Program-made: the position numbers and the translations under genes
The notes under the pieces: model-generated
What the model saw: the letters and a program-made list of their open reading frames with translations, nothing else
Databases searched by the model: none
What the model was told of the DNA's origin: nothing
Shown here: positions 12,468 through 22,397 of the stretch, in pieces
Layout of the letters: every line of letters begins with the position of its first letter
How positions within the stretch are numbered: position 1 is the first letter of the stretch
Origin: Dissophora ornata
Lineage: Eukaryota > Mortierellomycota > Mortierellomycetes > Mortierellales > Mortierellaceae
DNA: 48,812 bases
Direction: 5' to 3'
Assembly: GCA_025201705.1 (NCBI GenBank)
Contig: MU616726.1
Span: forward strand, 1-48,812

Positions 12468-12493
12468 CGCGGTTGCCCAACGCGGTTGCCCAA
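12468..12493. repeat. 13-bp tandem duplication
   Basis: Two perfect head-to-tail copies of CGCGGTTGCCCAA. Its recent appearance is suggested by the absence of mismatches. Function unknown. Confidence 0.85.
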
Positions 12494-12607
12494 CAAACCC
12501 TTTTATTGTAGATGCTCTTCTGGCAGACGCATCACGAGGGTGTAATCTGGTAGAGCCCTGAAGTAATTTCCGAGTAGCCCTTTCGTAGTCTGCTGTTGTT
12601 GATGATG

Positions 12608-13444
12608 TTAGATCCTGGCTCCGGAGTACGCTGAGTACAGGGCAAGGAGCTCCGGCATGTAGTTCATGGTCAGTGATGAAACAGAGAACCTGGGAATGCG
12701 CCAACATTATCTTTTGGTTAGCATTGTCATAGCGGAGGTTTAGACTGCAAAAGGTTTAGTGCACGTACAAAATGGTGGCCGTAGGTGACCCCAGGAGTCC
12801 GCCCTCACTTGCACGCTGGTTAAGGTACGATTCCACAGAAAATATCATGCCGATCCAGAGACAAGTCCGGTTCTAAGAATCACAAAGCGTCGCCAATGGT
12901 AATAGTTGTTAAATGGACCTGTGCTGCTCACAGATAAATGCTTCATAATACGCATATCGATTGTTTCCGATTCTATCCCATGGCTCCTGCAAGCTTCCTG
13001 ATAGGTTTTGAGAGTCCTAATCTATGATCCGATCCTTGGTCCTGAATCTGGCTGGCCCTGAAGATGCTGTGGTTCCTGGTCCGTTTGCCGCGTTAGCCCT
13101 GCAGAGGCAATTCATTGTGGCAATAATGCTCTACGAGCTCGATCTGGTAACGGTACTTGCCTTGATCATTAAACCAACTACGGCTGTTTCGATGAGGGGA
13201 TAAAGTATACAAGATCGAAAACGATTGATAATACAAGAACAGTTGGCATATATCCGTTAGTGTCAACTATCCTCTGAGAGATATGCCGTAGAGTGTAAAA
13301 CCGCGAGGCACACAGACCTATGCAAAGAGCCACGAATCCATGGACATCGGGGTCATCGTCCTCGATGCGCTTGACCTCTGGCTTGTACTCGACGATGCGG
13401 TCGGCTCTCCTTGGGTCGGCGGTGGAAGAGGAGGATGCGGACAT
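12608..13444 (-). CDS. WDR83OS: PAT complex subunit Asterix
   Basis: Asterix (PAT10/WDR83OS) is a small three-span ER membrane protein. With CCDC47 it forms the PAT intramembrane chaperone that shields polar transmembrane segments during multipass protein insertion. Four exons on the minus strand (13444-13318, 13183-13161, 12872-12769, 12689-12608) join in phase to about 111 residues, against 106 in human. The N-terminus has the family signature DPRRADRIVEYKP (human DPRRPNKVLRYKP), then DDDPDVHGF. Hydrophobic spans follow: FVALCIAVVGLMIK, LWIGMIFSVESYL, and ILFSVSSLTMNYMPELLALY. Exon 2 is only 23 nt and ends at a GC donor (AAG|GCAAGT). The last intron contains a TGCTAAC-type branch site. No single frame covers more than the first third. 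It shares a promoter with the EF-hand gene. Confidence 0.85.
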
Positions 13445-13873
13445 GGCGATAACGTTGCGCGCGTTTGATGATGATGATGATGAGGGTCGTTTGTTGTGGA
13501 CAGCATGTGCGTGCATGCGTGTCCAGTTCGGGGTGACTGCTGTGCATTCAAAAAAGTTGAAAAAACGGCACATGCACCGTTGCAGGTCCATTAGTCCAGT
13601 TGTCCAAAAAAATATAAAAACAAATAACAAATGCGGCCGAATCCATGGAACGTTGGGAAGGGTTGGGGGGAAATCATGGCACGTTCCCCTCTCCGGCCTC
13701 GAACGATGACCTTCGTATGACGCGGCGCGCGCCCCAATCTATCGCGCTGCATATCGTCGCTGTATAAAAGGCGTTTCTACATTTAGTTTGCTCTTTTCTT
13801 TTCTTTCTTCTTGTTCCCACAGCCAACTTCAACACCCACTCATTCATAACCACTACCTAGATTCTCATTCACC
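13445..13873. promoter_or_regulatory. Bidirectional promoter, Asterix / calmodulin-like
   Basis: The two start codons are 430 bp apart and diverge. A TATAAAAG box at 13763-13770 lies about 105 bp upstream of the plus-strand ATG, followed by a pyrimidine-rich stretch typical of fungal transcription starts. A GC-rich GGCGCGCGCC block lies near 13724. Confidence 0.6.
13763..13770 (+). promoter_or_regulatory. TATA box of the calmodulin-like gene
   Basis: TATAAAAG lies 104 bp upstream of the chosen ATG and is followed by a CT-rich tract (13790-13820), the usual arrangement at strongly expressed fungal promoters. Confidence 0.6.
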
Positions 13874-14449
13874 ATGGCAAGTGCCCAATCCTGATAATGT
13901 TTCCCAATCCTGGCTGCTCACTTACTAATAGGCATGCGCTTGCTCCCTCGTTCCCTCCATCGCTGTTCTCCATTACCACAGTCAATCACCTACACAGAAT
14001 CCCAGCTTGTCAACATCAAGCAGCAGTTCAAAGCCATGGACTTCGATGGCGATGGTCTCATCACCGAAGCTGAGTTCATTAAAGCCCTCAAGAATAGCAA
14101 CCGCAACCCAGAGGAGTATGACGTCCAAGTCTTCTTCTCCGAGTCAGACAAGAACAAGGACGGTAAAATCACGTTCACCGAGTTCGTGAGCGCCTGTCAG
14201 AATTTGGGTCTTACCAGCAGCGTCCCCATCTCAGGCAAGCCCACACCGAAGGGCCCTCAGGAGATTGACGCCATCTTTCGCAACTTTGATCGCGATGGCG
14301 ACGGCTCCATCAGCGCCAGTGAACTGGCCGAGGTTTTGAAGGCACAAGGCGAGGCCCCAACGGATGACGATATTCAGGACATGATCAAAGCCGCAGACAC
14401 AAACAATGACAATAAGGTCGATCGCGAGGAGTTTGCCAAAATGATCTAA
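13874..14449 (+). CDS. Calmodulin-like EF-hand protein
   Basis: This is a four-EF-hand Ca2+ sensor of about 156 residues. The loops sit at roughly 21-32 (DFDGDGLITEAE), 57-68 (DKNKDGKITFTE), 104-115 (DRDGDGSISASE) and 140-151 (DTNNDNKVDREE). Acidic residues at loop positions 1, 3, 5 and 12 are largely kept. The fourth loop has Asn instead of Gly at position 6, so it may bind Ca2+ weakly. The interpretation I prefer is a first coding exon of only ATG (13874-13876, in a CACCATGG context), a GC-AG intron starting GCAAGT, and exon 2 at 13982-14449. This gives MSITYTESQL, matching the usual start of this family. The frame starting at 13934 would add a basic, unlikely N-terminus. A Gly/Pro-rich central linker (SGKPTPKGPQ) sets it apart from true calmodulin, so troponin-C/CaM-like is the safer name. 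Confidence 0.85.
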
Positions 14450-14890
14450 AGCCCCGCGTAACTCTCTCATATCACGGCAACAACAAATAAAATGATTCAT
14501 GCAATAATAATCTTAACCCCCCCCGGGTCATCAACTCCTGCACCAAGTCCATGTAAACGGTCCCAATCTTTGAACGTCAATTGCGCAACAACCTTTTATG
14601 CTACTCCCTACTCTTAATATATTCTTTTGCTCGTCTCCATGCCTATTTTCTCATGTAGACTAGTTCACTTTTTTTTTTCGTCAACTTTGATGTCCACTTG
14701 CATGTAAAGAGTGCTTAATTGTCTGTTCAGTTTACCCATAGTGGACGAAAAAAGAAGTGAATTACATGAGAAGATAGGCATGGAGACGGGCAAAATGACT
14801 TGGTGTGAAATCCAGACTGTGAGCCCCACAACATCCAAAGCCGCAAAAGGTCCTCAACCCCGCACCCCAGAATCCCGCCAAAAAGAGAAG
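14450..14890. other. Intergenic
   Basis: This stretch holds the 3' flank of the EF-hand gene and the 3' flank of tRNA-Arg. It contains AATAAA at 14484-14489, a plausible polyadenylation signal for the EF-hand gene. An imperfect inverted repeat links 14630-14670 (tctccatgcctattttctca) with 14755-14785. No gene is seen. Confidence 0.5.
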
Positions 14891-14963
14891 CGCCCATACT
14901 AGGACTCGAACCTAGAACTTTCACCTTAGGAGGGAGATGGAATATCCATTTTCCCATATGGGC
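14891..14963 (-). tRNA. tRNA-Arg(CCT)
   Basis: The minus strand gives acceptor GCCCATA/TATGGGC with discriminator G, D-arm GGAA-AATGGATA-TTCC, anticodon arm TCTCC-CTCCTAA-GGTGA (anticodon CCT), and T-arm CTAGG-TTCGAGT-CCTAG. The middle pair of the anticodon stem is T-T. There is no intron. A TTTTT terminator follows. Two ATCACGTGAT palindromes lie upstream. Confidence 0.93.
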
Positions 14964-15014
14964 GAAGACTCAATAAATACTTTGTTGATTGCATATAAGC
15001 TAATATGAAATATA

Positions 15015-15024
15015 ATCACGTGAT
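15015..15024. promoter_or_regulatory. CACGTG palindrome upstream of tRNA-Arg (proximal)
   Basis: ATCACGTGAT, with its core beginning 54 bp upstream of the tRNA-Arg 5' end. The spacing is nearly the same as at tRNA-Val(AAC). Confidence 0.55.
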
Positions 15025-15045
15025 AATTATATCCGTATATTTTTA

Positions 15046-15055
15046 ATCACGTGAT
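15046..15055. promoter_or_regulatory. CACGTG palindrome upstream of tRNA-Arg (distal)
   Basis: A second perfect ATCACGTGAT, 31 bp from the first (about three helical turns), so both would present the same DNA face. Confidence 0.5.
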
Positions 15056-15270
15056 TCTTCTGGGAGGGAAAAAAAAATTCCCCCCCCACAGACGACGATC
15101 AAGCGCAATGGGGGCCTGTATTCCATGCGGTTAGGGTCTATGAAACCACTGGTACGACGGCTCCGGCCGTGAATGCAGCTTTGGTGTTCATTTTCCATAC
15201 TATTTGGGTCATTTTTTGTTCATAGACCATAGCTAATAAATACCATGACCTCGGGGTATTCCTGATAGTC

Positions 15271-15299
<29 letters not shown>
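15271..15299. repeat. 29-nt A homopolymer
   Basis: An uninterrupted run of A about 185 bp downstream of the amidohydrolase stop codon. It is a microsatellite or a relic of a poly(A) tail. No further support for either. Confidence 0.9.
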
Positions 15300-15301
<2 letters not shown>

Positions 15302-15483
15302 TGCAGGAGGAGAGTGCAGCAATTGAGCGACTTGAAAGGATGAAGTGAGCCGACCTCGGTTTTGTCATTTATTAAGCTGGCTCACTTGGGCATTTTTACT
15401 CTTAAAAAAAAAGGAAAAGAAACAAAAGAAACGCAGGGCATAGACAAATTTGCGGACGTAGACCCAAGGAAGGTCAAAAAAAA

Positions 15484-18400
15484 CTAAAATGCCCGCGGGT
15501 TGCATTGAATCCCAGACTTTCCGCCACCGACAATGGCAGAAACCTTGGCGCCAAACTCAAAAGGGCTGCCGTTGTAGATCACGAGACCCGATGGTCCTGT
15601 AGGGAGATCCATGATCTCCGCCAAGTTCCAGCTCAAAAGGCCGACTGCCTCTTTCTCAGAGATGTCAAGGTCTGACCGTGCCCAGGCGGCGATCCACGGC
15701 ATCTGACGAACATCCTCGAACTCAGCGGCCGCAAGCCCCACTGTGACGCCTGCTTTGTAGAGCACAGACAGGCCTGTCTCTGGTGTCAAAGGTGCGCCTG
15801 GCAAGCAACGCTGAAAGTCCCACTGTGCAGGGGTGCAGTGGTATGGGCTCAAGATGACGCTGATGTTAGCATCCGCCAAATGCCCCGCCACCGTCCAGGC
15901 CTCTGTCGCGCCCAATAGACCCATCTTAATCTTTGCACCCTGATGCTCGAGGTCCTCCTTGATCTGAATCAGGCGAACAATTTCGTCGCGGTTATGAACC
16001 TCAACAATCAGGGGAATAACGCCGCGAACGACGAGAGAAAACTCGCTGTCGGGATGGAGAATATTTCCCAGTCCCTCCTCGAGCGACGAACGCAAGAACG
16101 CAATCTGAGAGGAGATTGTAGGGAAGAGCGATGACTTTGAGCTCTGGCCAATCCTGACATGCAACGCGACCTTTTCCTTGAGGATGGCGTCTTTGGATGA
16201 CAGCACTATCGAATACATCGCGAATCAACATTGTGGTCAGAAAACGCAATGAGAATAGGTCCAAAGCGCAGTGTCTTCACATATTTCTATCTCATACCAT
16301 CTTCAGCGCCGGTGGTAAATGCAACGCTGACGCCTTGGATCACATGTTCTGACACTGGCGTTGCGACTCCGACTAGGATACCAGCTTTATAGGCCTCGTT
16401 CAAATGAAGTCCGCCAAACTTGAGCCCATCGACCGCATGCACAATCACTGGGGTCAAATTCGAGTTACCGTCGCCAGTACTACCCTCCGATGGAATTTCA
16501 TTCAAGCCTAGATTAGGCGTCCCCACCGAGAGCATCGATGGGAGGACAACGCCTTCGCCACCGAGATCATAAGTTGGAACGTCCTCCTTGTCATTGCCAA
16601 GAGTTGAAAGGTGGTTCTGACAATGGCCTGTGCAAATGACCTCGCCATTTCTGACCACTACGCTTAATCTACCGTCGCTACTGAACTCCTCGCCGCCGCT
16701 GAGGATAATCTTTTTTATCCCTGTAAAGACGGCATCAGAAGCCTTCGTAGTGCAAGCATCCCTGGACTTGGGCGCAGCCATATCCGGCAGATCCTTGAAC
16801 TTGAGGGGTTCGCCTTCATCTGTCCATCGAGAAGGATCTACGTTATCAATCTGGGCCACGCCATCGATGTAGACTTGTAGAGGATGAGAGCCTAGGGACA
16901 AGGGGTGTCTCTCCCAGACGACCAGGTCCGCATCCATACCCACAGCAATTGTGCCGATGCGGTGGTCCTGTCCCATAGCCCGTGCCGGGACAGAGGTGAC
17001 GGAGGCTAGAGCCTGAAGCTCTGAGAGACCATAATGGTGAGCCATGGATGCCTGGTAGACTAGATGCTGTGAATTCAAGATCGGATGGTCGCTCTTCATG
17101 GCCACAGGAATTCCAGCATCTACAAGGATCTTTGGCGAGTCTACAGAACTCTGGAAAGCCTCCTTTTTGTATCCAAACTTCCCGGCAAAGGTAGCAACGG
17201 TAGGAACAGACCTGTATGCGCGCTTAAGGATCGCAGGGATTCGATAAGCATCCAAGCCGTGATGGAAAGCCGTAATCTTGAACTTGAATTCGTTCGAATG
17301 ACGCACCATAGCCTCAATATCGTGGGTCTCGTAGCAGTGAATATTCAGTTTGACATCGTCTCGGAGAATGCCAACCAATCCTTCATACCGGAGGTCCTCA
17401 GGGAAAGCTTTGTCTAGGCGATGGTGGCCAAACTGCGGCAGGCGCTCGGCCGCGTCGCACCAGTCGTCTTGTGCGCGCTTCAGCTCCGTTGCCTTCGCAA
17501 ATTGTTCGCGGAAAACCCAGCCCTCGCCCAAGCGTGTAGAAGGCATCTTGCCCTTGCTACCATAGTTTCTCTTTGGGTTCTCTCCACAGGCCATTTTCAT
17601 GTACCGCCACTTGTCCTCGACACCCGCCTCGAGCATCATGTCTTCGGCGCTGAGGGTATCGACCTTGCGAAGTTTGAAGGCAAATGCTTCTCCGCCCATG
17701 ACATTGCCCGATCCTGGAAGGACCAGGACGCTGGTCACTCCACCAGAGACAACCCTTTCTCTAGCAAGGTCGCTAGGGCTAAATCCATCAATAGAGCGCA
17801 CAAAAGGCACAGCTGGGCTTGTCATCTCGTTGAAGTCATTGTTGGCATTTAGCATTGGCCAGGAGTAGACTCCCAGGTGGCTACAGGTGGATGAGAGGAT
17901 GATTGTGCGTTTCTCGTTCTGGTCAGTTCTTGCGCTCTTTTTTTTTTTTGTTTTTGTTTGTGCTGTCTTTTGTCTTTGCCTTTACCTATGCATGTCGACG
18001 ATACCGGGCGTGAGAATATGGCCTTTGAGGTCGACAACAACGGCGTCCTTTGGCGCCTCGATATCTCCTCCAATCTTCGCAATGATGCCGCGGTCAATTA
18101 AGAGATCGCTCTTGAAAGACTCTGACACGCCGTCAAAGATGTACCCGTTTTTGAAGAGCATGGGCGCAGTGCCATTGACGAACCGCGGATTATGGGATCT
18201 GGTATCTGGAGCAGGGTATTGGTGCCTTCCCTCTCGGCGTATAGCCTTGCACTTGGCTACTCCCAGCGCAAAGTGATCTGGAGAAATACCGGGGCTGTTG
18301 AAGTCGGCGTTATGGTGAGAGACCTCGTTTGAGAACCCAAGGAGATACGATGTTGTGGCTAGCAGAGCAATGGCAGCGGTGGCAACAAGGAGAGTGCCTC

Positions 18401-18485
18401 TTGTCTGCAGGATAGGCTGTTTTCTCACAGGACGGTCTCCCGCCTGGTCGTCGTCGCGCTGAGGAATGCGCTCGTAATCGGCCAT
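15484..18485 (-). CDS. Membrane-anchored amidohydrolase (metal-dependent hydrolase)
   Basis: This is an amidohydrolase-superfamily protein with a TIM-barrel and a composite beta domain, related to imidazolonepropionase/dihydroorotase-like enzymes. Similar fungal proteins are often labelled carbohydrate esterase family 9. Three exons (18485-17986, 17880-16298, 16205-15484) join in phase to about 934 residues. A cytosolic N-terminus is followed by one hydrophobic span at about residues 30-50 (TLLVATAAIALLATTSYLLG), predicting a type II anchor with the catalytic part in the lumen or outside. The metal motif is VDMHSHLG (His166/His168), completed only across the first splice junction. NIHCYETHD, AFHHGLDAYR and MKSDHPILN supply further candidate ligands. 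IAVGMDADLVVWERHPLS is the typical end of the composite domain. A second, degenerate amidohydrolase-like half follows (YDLGGEGVVLPSM). The substrate cannot be read from sequence. Confidence 0.85.
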
Positions 18486-18904
18486 AGTGGTGCAGTGGCT
18501 GGTATGTGGCGGGGAATGATGTATATCCTTAACAATCTGTAGTGATCGTAGTCGGGGAATCAGAGAAGGGGCAGCTCTTGGCTAGTAGTGGTGAAGGGCG
18601 ACGAGCTGGAGAACAAGCGAGAAAGTGCGAGAGATATAGTGCGAGGACAGAAAAGAAGGGAAGAACGCGGCCGTGAGAATGTTCCCCTGCGAGATGGGTA
18701 CAAACTTGCCGTTTGGGTTCGCGATACAGGCGCGGACATGAGAAGGCTACCAAAAGAGGAAGTCATCATTTAGATCCATCTATCGCACTGGCCGAAAGCA
18801 GTGTCAATAACGTCGAGGCTGGTGGTTAGTAGGGTTAACCCTTGCGGCTAGCCAGTCCACAGTTTATGTCCACCTTAGCCTACTCTACTCTACTGTACTC
18901 TGCC
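18486..18904. other. Intergenic, amidohydrolase promoter / DHHC 3' end
   Basis: About 420 bp between a minus-strand 5' end and the 3' end of the next minus-strand gene. It contains purine-rich repeats and a GGTTAACC near 18834. No gene seen. Confidence 0.5.
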
Positions 18905-21376
18905 CTACTCCAAGGGCCTCATTCGCGGCGAAGAGTGGGGTGTTGGCAGGGACCGACCCATACTAGTGACACTCGCCTCGCTACCAGACCTCCGCCTACC
19001 GTAGCCGCCCGACAAAGGTACTGGTGGGCTCGCCGTCTTGTCTCGCCCCTCTTGCTCTACCCTTGGTCCACTGGGAGTTGGACTCGACCTTGAGCCTGGC
19101 CTGCTATCCGCAAATCCAGCTATGAGCGTTGTTTGACTAGATCCTGCTCCGGCGTCCAAAAACACGACCGCTTGTTCAATAGCGGGGATAACAGGCGGTC
19201 GGGAGATCCTTCTTCCTGTGCTTCCTACATGACTAGGTCTCTGTACTGCATACAGAGCCAATGCGTCCTTGACAATTCTCCTGTAAACCTTGTCGTTATA
19301 CACATCGTGGATCCCATCACCGGGTGAGTTTGCATAAGGGACTACACAACCAGAATAAAAAAAAAGTTACAGCAACATGGGTTTAGAAACTGGGTTATTA
19401 ACGTGCCCGTTAAATGGCATAATGTGCATCGCCGCCATCAGCATAGAAAGCATATGGTGCTGGAGGTTTATCGTGCCATAATTGCATGACCTGACACTTA
19501 CGGAACCATAGCCACCATGACGGACCCATGATGCTCTTCCAATTGGCGAGCGATGAGCCGCGATCCCACAGATATTCTCCTGGCTCCACCTTGACAACGC
19601 TGAATCCAGGCCCAGACAAGTGCGGAGTCAGTGAAGATGACATGGACAACGGATCTGGCCTTGTATACTGAACTCTGATGAGGGTTGTCCTCACGTCCTG
19701 CAGCGACTCGATGGTTGTTCGGTTCCTGAGGATGTACACTGTATGGGCTCCTGTAAAGGAGACAATAAGTAGAGCCAAGATGAAAGAGACAACGGTGGCC
19801 GCGATCCAATGGCCATCAATAGTACAGCGTGGCTGCGCCAACTGCCAATCTTCATCGTCCATTTGATCTAGCGGACTACTCGATTCGCATCGGCGGACAG
19901 CTGTCACTATGAGCGGAATCATAGTGACAAGAACCCAGACGGCCACAACGGAGGAGTAATAGATGAAGAGGTAAAAGAACTTATGATTTTTATAACCAAT
20001 GCAGCCCCCGATCCACGGGCAATGATGATCCATCCTGAGGACACATTTGTTGCACTCGGAGCAGTGGTGGCAGCGGTCGGGTTTTCCCATCTTGCAAATG
20101 TCGCACCATCGGCGGCGACCGTCCCGTTTGGTGATGCTTAGAGTTGCTACTGGAGGCTCGACAAGCCCTTGCTGCTGCATTAGCCCGGCACCCTGGCCAA
20201 TATTGATCCTGACAGGGTCATCTTTCGATTCCAGATTCGATGTTGTCGAATGGTCGGCGCGCTGCAATGTCGCATTGTAATTAGGAGTAGAGGAGTAAGA
20301 GTTTGTTTGGGCCGGCCGCAACAGCGGTGTTGTATCAGTAGTTGGCACATCCGAGCGGTTGCCAGCAGTTTCATTGCTCATAGACGTTGAGAGCGGCGGC
20401 GAGACTCTCTGAGCCTGATATGGGGTAGTAGTGGGTGGAGTAGGGGGCGGAGGGTTCTTCTTTGTCGGCTATCAAGGTCAATGGAGTCCATTTTGGATGT
20501 TAAAACAAACAATGGCTATACGATCTATTGTATTCAGCCATTGGGATTATTGCGACTTGCCTCCAATGGTGAGCCAGGGCCCCGATAGATACAGCGGATA
20601 TAAGAGATGAGGAATAGCAGTGACAGGGTGTTGGAAATGCCAATATAAACACCTGTGGAGAGAATTCATCAGCGTCGCATGCTCTACTGAGTCGTATTGC
20701 ATCGTGTCGAATTGTATCTGCATAGCGCCAATCTCTGCTGAGGCTTCCTTCATACCTGCTTGTACGGGACGATGCAGTGTCCAAAGGATGTAGCTGACTA
20801 AGAATGGGCAACAGCACACATCAAGCAAGAGAGCATCAGTTATTGTCAGATATCCCCCAAACATTTAGAAACGGCGCGTATATCAGATCAACTGTGCCAC
20901 GGAGGGCATACGGGAGTCCACTTACGGCATACGCGGAACGTGTATACATAATAGATATAGCCGATTACCAATACAAGAAGCAGAGGCATCAGTCGATGGA
21001 GCACACCTCGGATCGCACCAAAGACGAAGGAGACCGGAGAGCAAGGCTTTACAGATGTCGGACCACTATCATTACTCTGCGTGGCGCTGCCATTAGTGGC
21101 ATGGATCGAGTCGCTTGCCGCCAAGGCGGCTGCATGCTGGGCTGCCGCCACGGCAGTCATGTTCTGGGCTGAGGATACCGTGGACAGGGAAGTGGGTAGG
21201 GCTGAAGGGTGGACCCTATAGCCATCCATGGTCACTCCTACGGCCACAGATCCCGTAATTGCACTTGCAACACTGATCGCTCCGGCCGTTGTCCCAGCGG
21301 CTCTGGTGACGCCTGTGGAGAGGCCAGCTGTATCTTGGGTGGTTTGCAGCTGTCCCTGCCGGCTTGAGGTGCCCAT
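18905..21376 (-). CDS. DHHC-type protein S-palmitoyltransferase
   Basis: A zDHHC palmitoyltransferase, which attaches palmitate to cysteines of membrane-associated proteins, likely at Golgi, vacuole or plasma membrane. Five exons (21376-20926, 20797-20756, 20652-20561, 20468-19502, 19341-18905) join in phase to about 662 residues. Two spans precede the catalytic domain (LMPLLLVLVIGYIYYVYTF and ISNTLSLLFLISYI). The Cys-rich domain runs CDICKMGKPDRCHHCSEC, then the active-site DHHC (about 342-345) in MDHHCPWIGGCIGYKN. Two more spans follow (YYSSVVAVWVLVTMIPLIV, AATVVSFILALLIVSF). A C-terminal WLWFLPYANSPGDGIHDVYN segment is created across the last splice. The tail is Ser/Pro/Arg-rich. The start is the first ATG in exon 1. 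Intron 3 uses a GC donor (GAG|GCAAGT). A Pro/Thr-rich insert separates spans 2 and the DHHC domain. Confidence 0.9.
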
Positions 21377-21848
21377 GATGCCGGTGATAGGGCTAAGGAA
21401 GACCAAGGGAACTAAGGTGGGCAGTTGGGTCGCGTCCCTTGGGAATTAAAAGATGGCGGAGGAAATAGAATTGACGGATGAGGGGAGAGTGAGAGTGAGC
21501 AAATGAAAAGGACAAAGAGAGCAGAGGAGCTGAGGTCGAGGGAGCAGCAATAAAAAAATATAAAAAATAAAAGGAAAGAAAGGATAAGGACAAGGGGATG
21601 GCCGGGACGGATCAAGGCACAGGCAGGGAATGCCAAACCAAGTTACGAAGCAGAGCAATGAAGAGCAATGAAGAGCAACGGCGCAGTGCAATGAAGCCGT
21701 AATCACGAGTGACGCTGCCCCTGGCATGGATCCACCATGGGCAATGGGCCTGTGCGATGATTGGAGTGGACAGAGATGACGGCGCATAAAAATGCGTTTG
21801 CATTTATAGTCTCCATGGTCTATGTGTGTAATCTGATTCATGAACCAT
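21377..21848. other. Intergenic, DHHC promoter / URM1 3' flank
   Basis: A purine-rich block (21440-21600) upstream of the DHHC start, then about 200 bp that includes three near-identical AGAGCAATGA units at 21652-21675. No gene seen. Confidence 0.5.
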
Positions 21849-22397
21849 TCATCCTCCATGCAGCGTCGAGATAAAGACAATCTCATCCCGATCCTGCAGC
21901 TCGTACTCGAGCTCGCCCTCCAGCTCCCAGTCGGCGCCGTTCACGAGCACCAATATTCCGGAGCGGCTATTGTGGATAGCGGATGAACTCTTAGTGATAC
22001 TCAGACGACGACAATGAACAATGACAACTATTACAACGACAGGGTCTGCTCGCTTGCTTACACTGAGCCATCGTCTCCGACAAAGAGCTCTGGCCGCTCC
22101 TTGAGCAGCGACTTTGTGGTCCATGCAATCAGATCCCTGATCGTCGCTACGTGTCGCTCCTCTGTCGTTGCCTCGGCCGGGAAGAAGGCTGGCACACTGG
22201 CCTGGATCGTCTTTTGGTTGCCGAACAGCAGCTCCATGCCGCCACTAAGACACAACACGACGTGGGCATGTTAATTGACAACAATGTATCAATAAACCGA
22301 TGCACACACATACCTGTCTTGGGCCTTTTCCCGAGTGAGCATGTCTGTAGCCGTACCTGAACTGAAGTTCGATCCTAAGCGTCTCATTTCTGTCCAT
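21849..22397 (-). CDS. URM1: Ubiquitin-related modifier URM1
   Basis: Urm1 is the sulfur carrier for 2-thiolation of wobble uridine in tRNA-Lys/Glu/Gln and also a ubiquitin-like protein modifier. It is activated by the E1-like Uba4. Three exons (22397-22357, 22244-22062, 21966-21849) join in phase to about 113 residues, slightly longer than the usual 99-101. The start is [13 protein letters not shown]. The first junction makes [13 protein letters not shown], the family's N-terminal signature. Exon 2 has the helix [20 protein letters not shown]. Exon 3 has [19 protein letters not shown] and ends exactly in STLHGG, the Gly-Gly C-terminus that is thiocarboxylated. The extra residues lie around [14 protein letters not shown]. 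Introns are 112 and 95 nt. Confidence 0.95.

Larger units (their letters stand above)
11618..12607. other. Intergenic, tRNA-Val to Asterix 3' end
   Basis: Overlapping open frames on both strands at 11712-12164 (about 130-170 residues) have mutually incompatible compositions and no similarity I know, so neither is called. The region also has a palindromic ATCACGTGAT (11671-11680), an 18-bp AT palindrome (12448-12465) and a 13-bp tandem duplication (12468-12493). Confidence 0.5.
14964..15483. other. Intergenic, tRNA-Arg to amidohydrolase 3' end
   Basis: AT-rich with two CACGTG palindromes near the tRNA and a run of 29 A at 15271-15299. I found no tRNA-like head or target-site duplication that would make the A-run the tail of a retroposon. 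Confidence 0.5.

Noticed and set aside
13178..13444. Asterix as a truncated pseudogene reading through to a stop near 13178
   Set aside because: The downstream exons (13183-13161, 12872-12769, 12689-12608) were found and join in phase to a full-length protein, so the gene is intact.
19410..20381. DHHC protein starting at MSNETAG and ending at 19410
   Set aside because: Upstream exons add the two N-terminal spans, and GTAAGT at 19501 splices to 19341, restoring the conserved WLWFLPYANSPGDG. The short version would lack two membrane segments.
20377..21406. Start of the DHHC gene at 21406
   Set aside because: The codon there is TTG. The first ATG in frame is at 21376.
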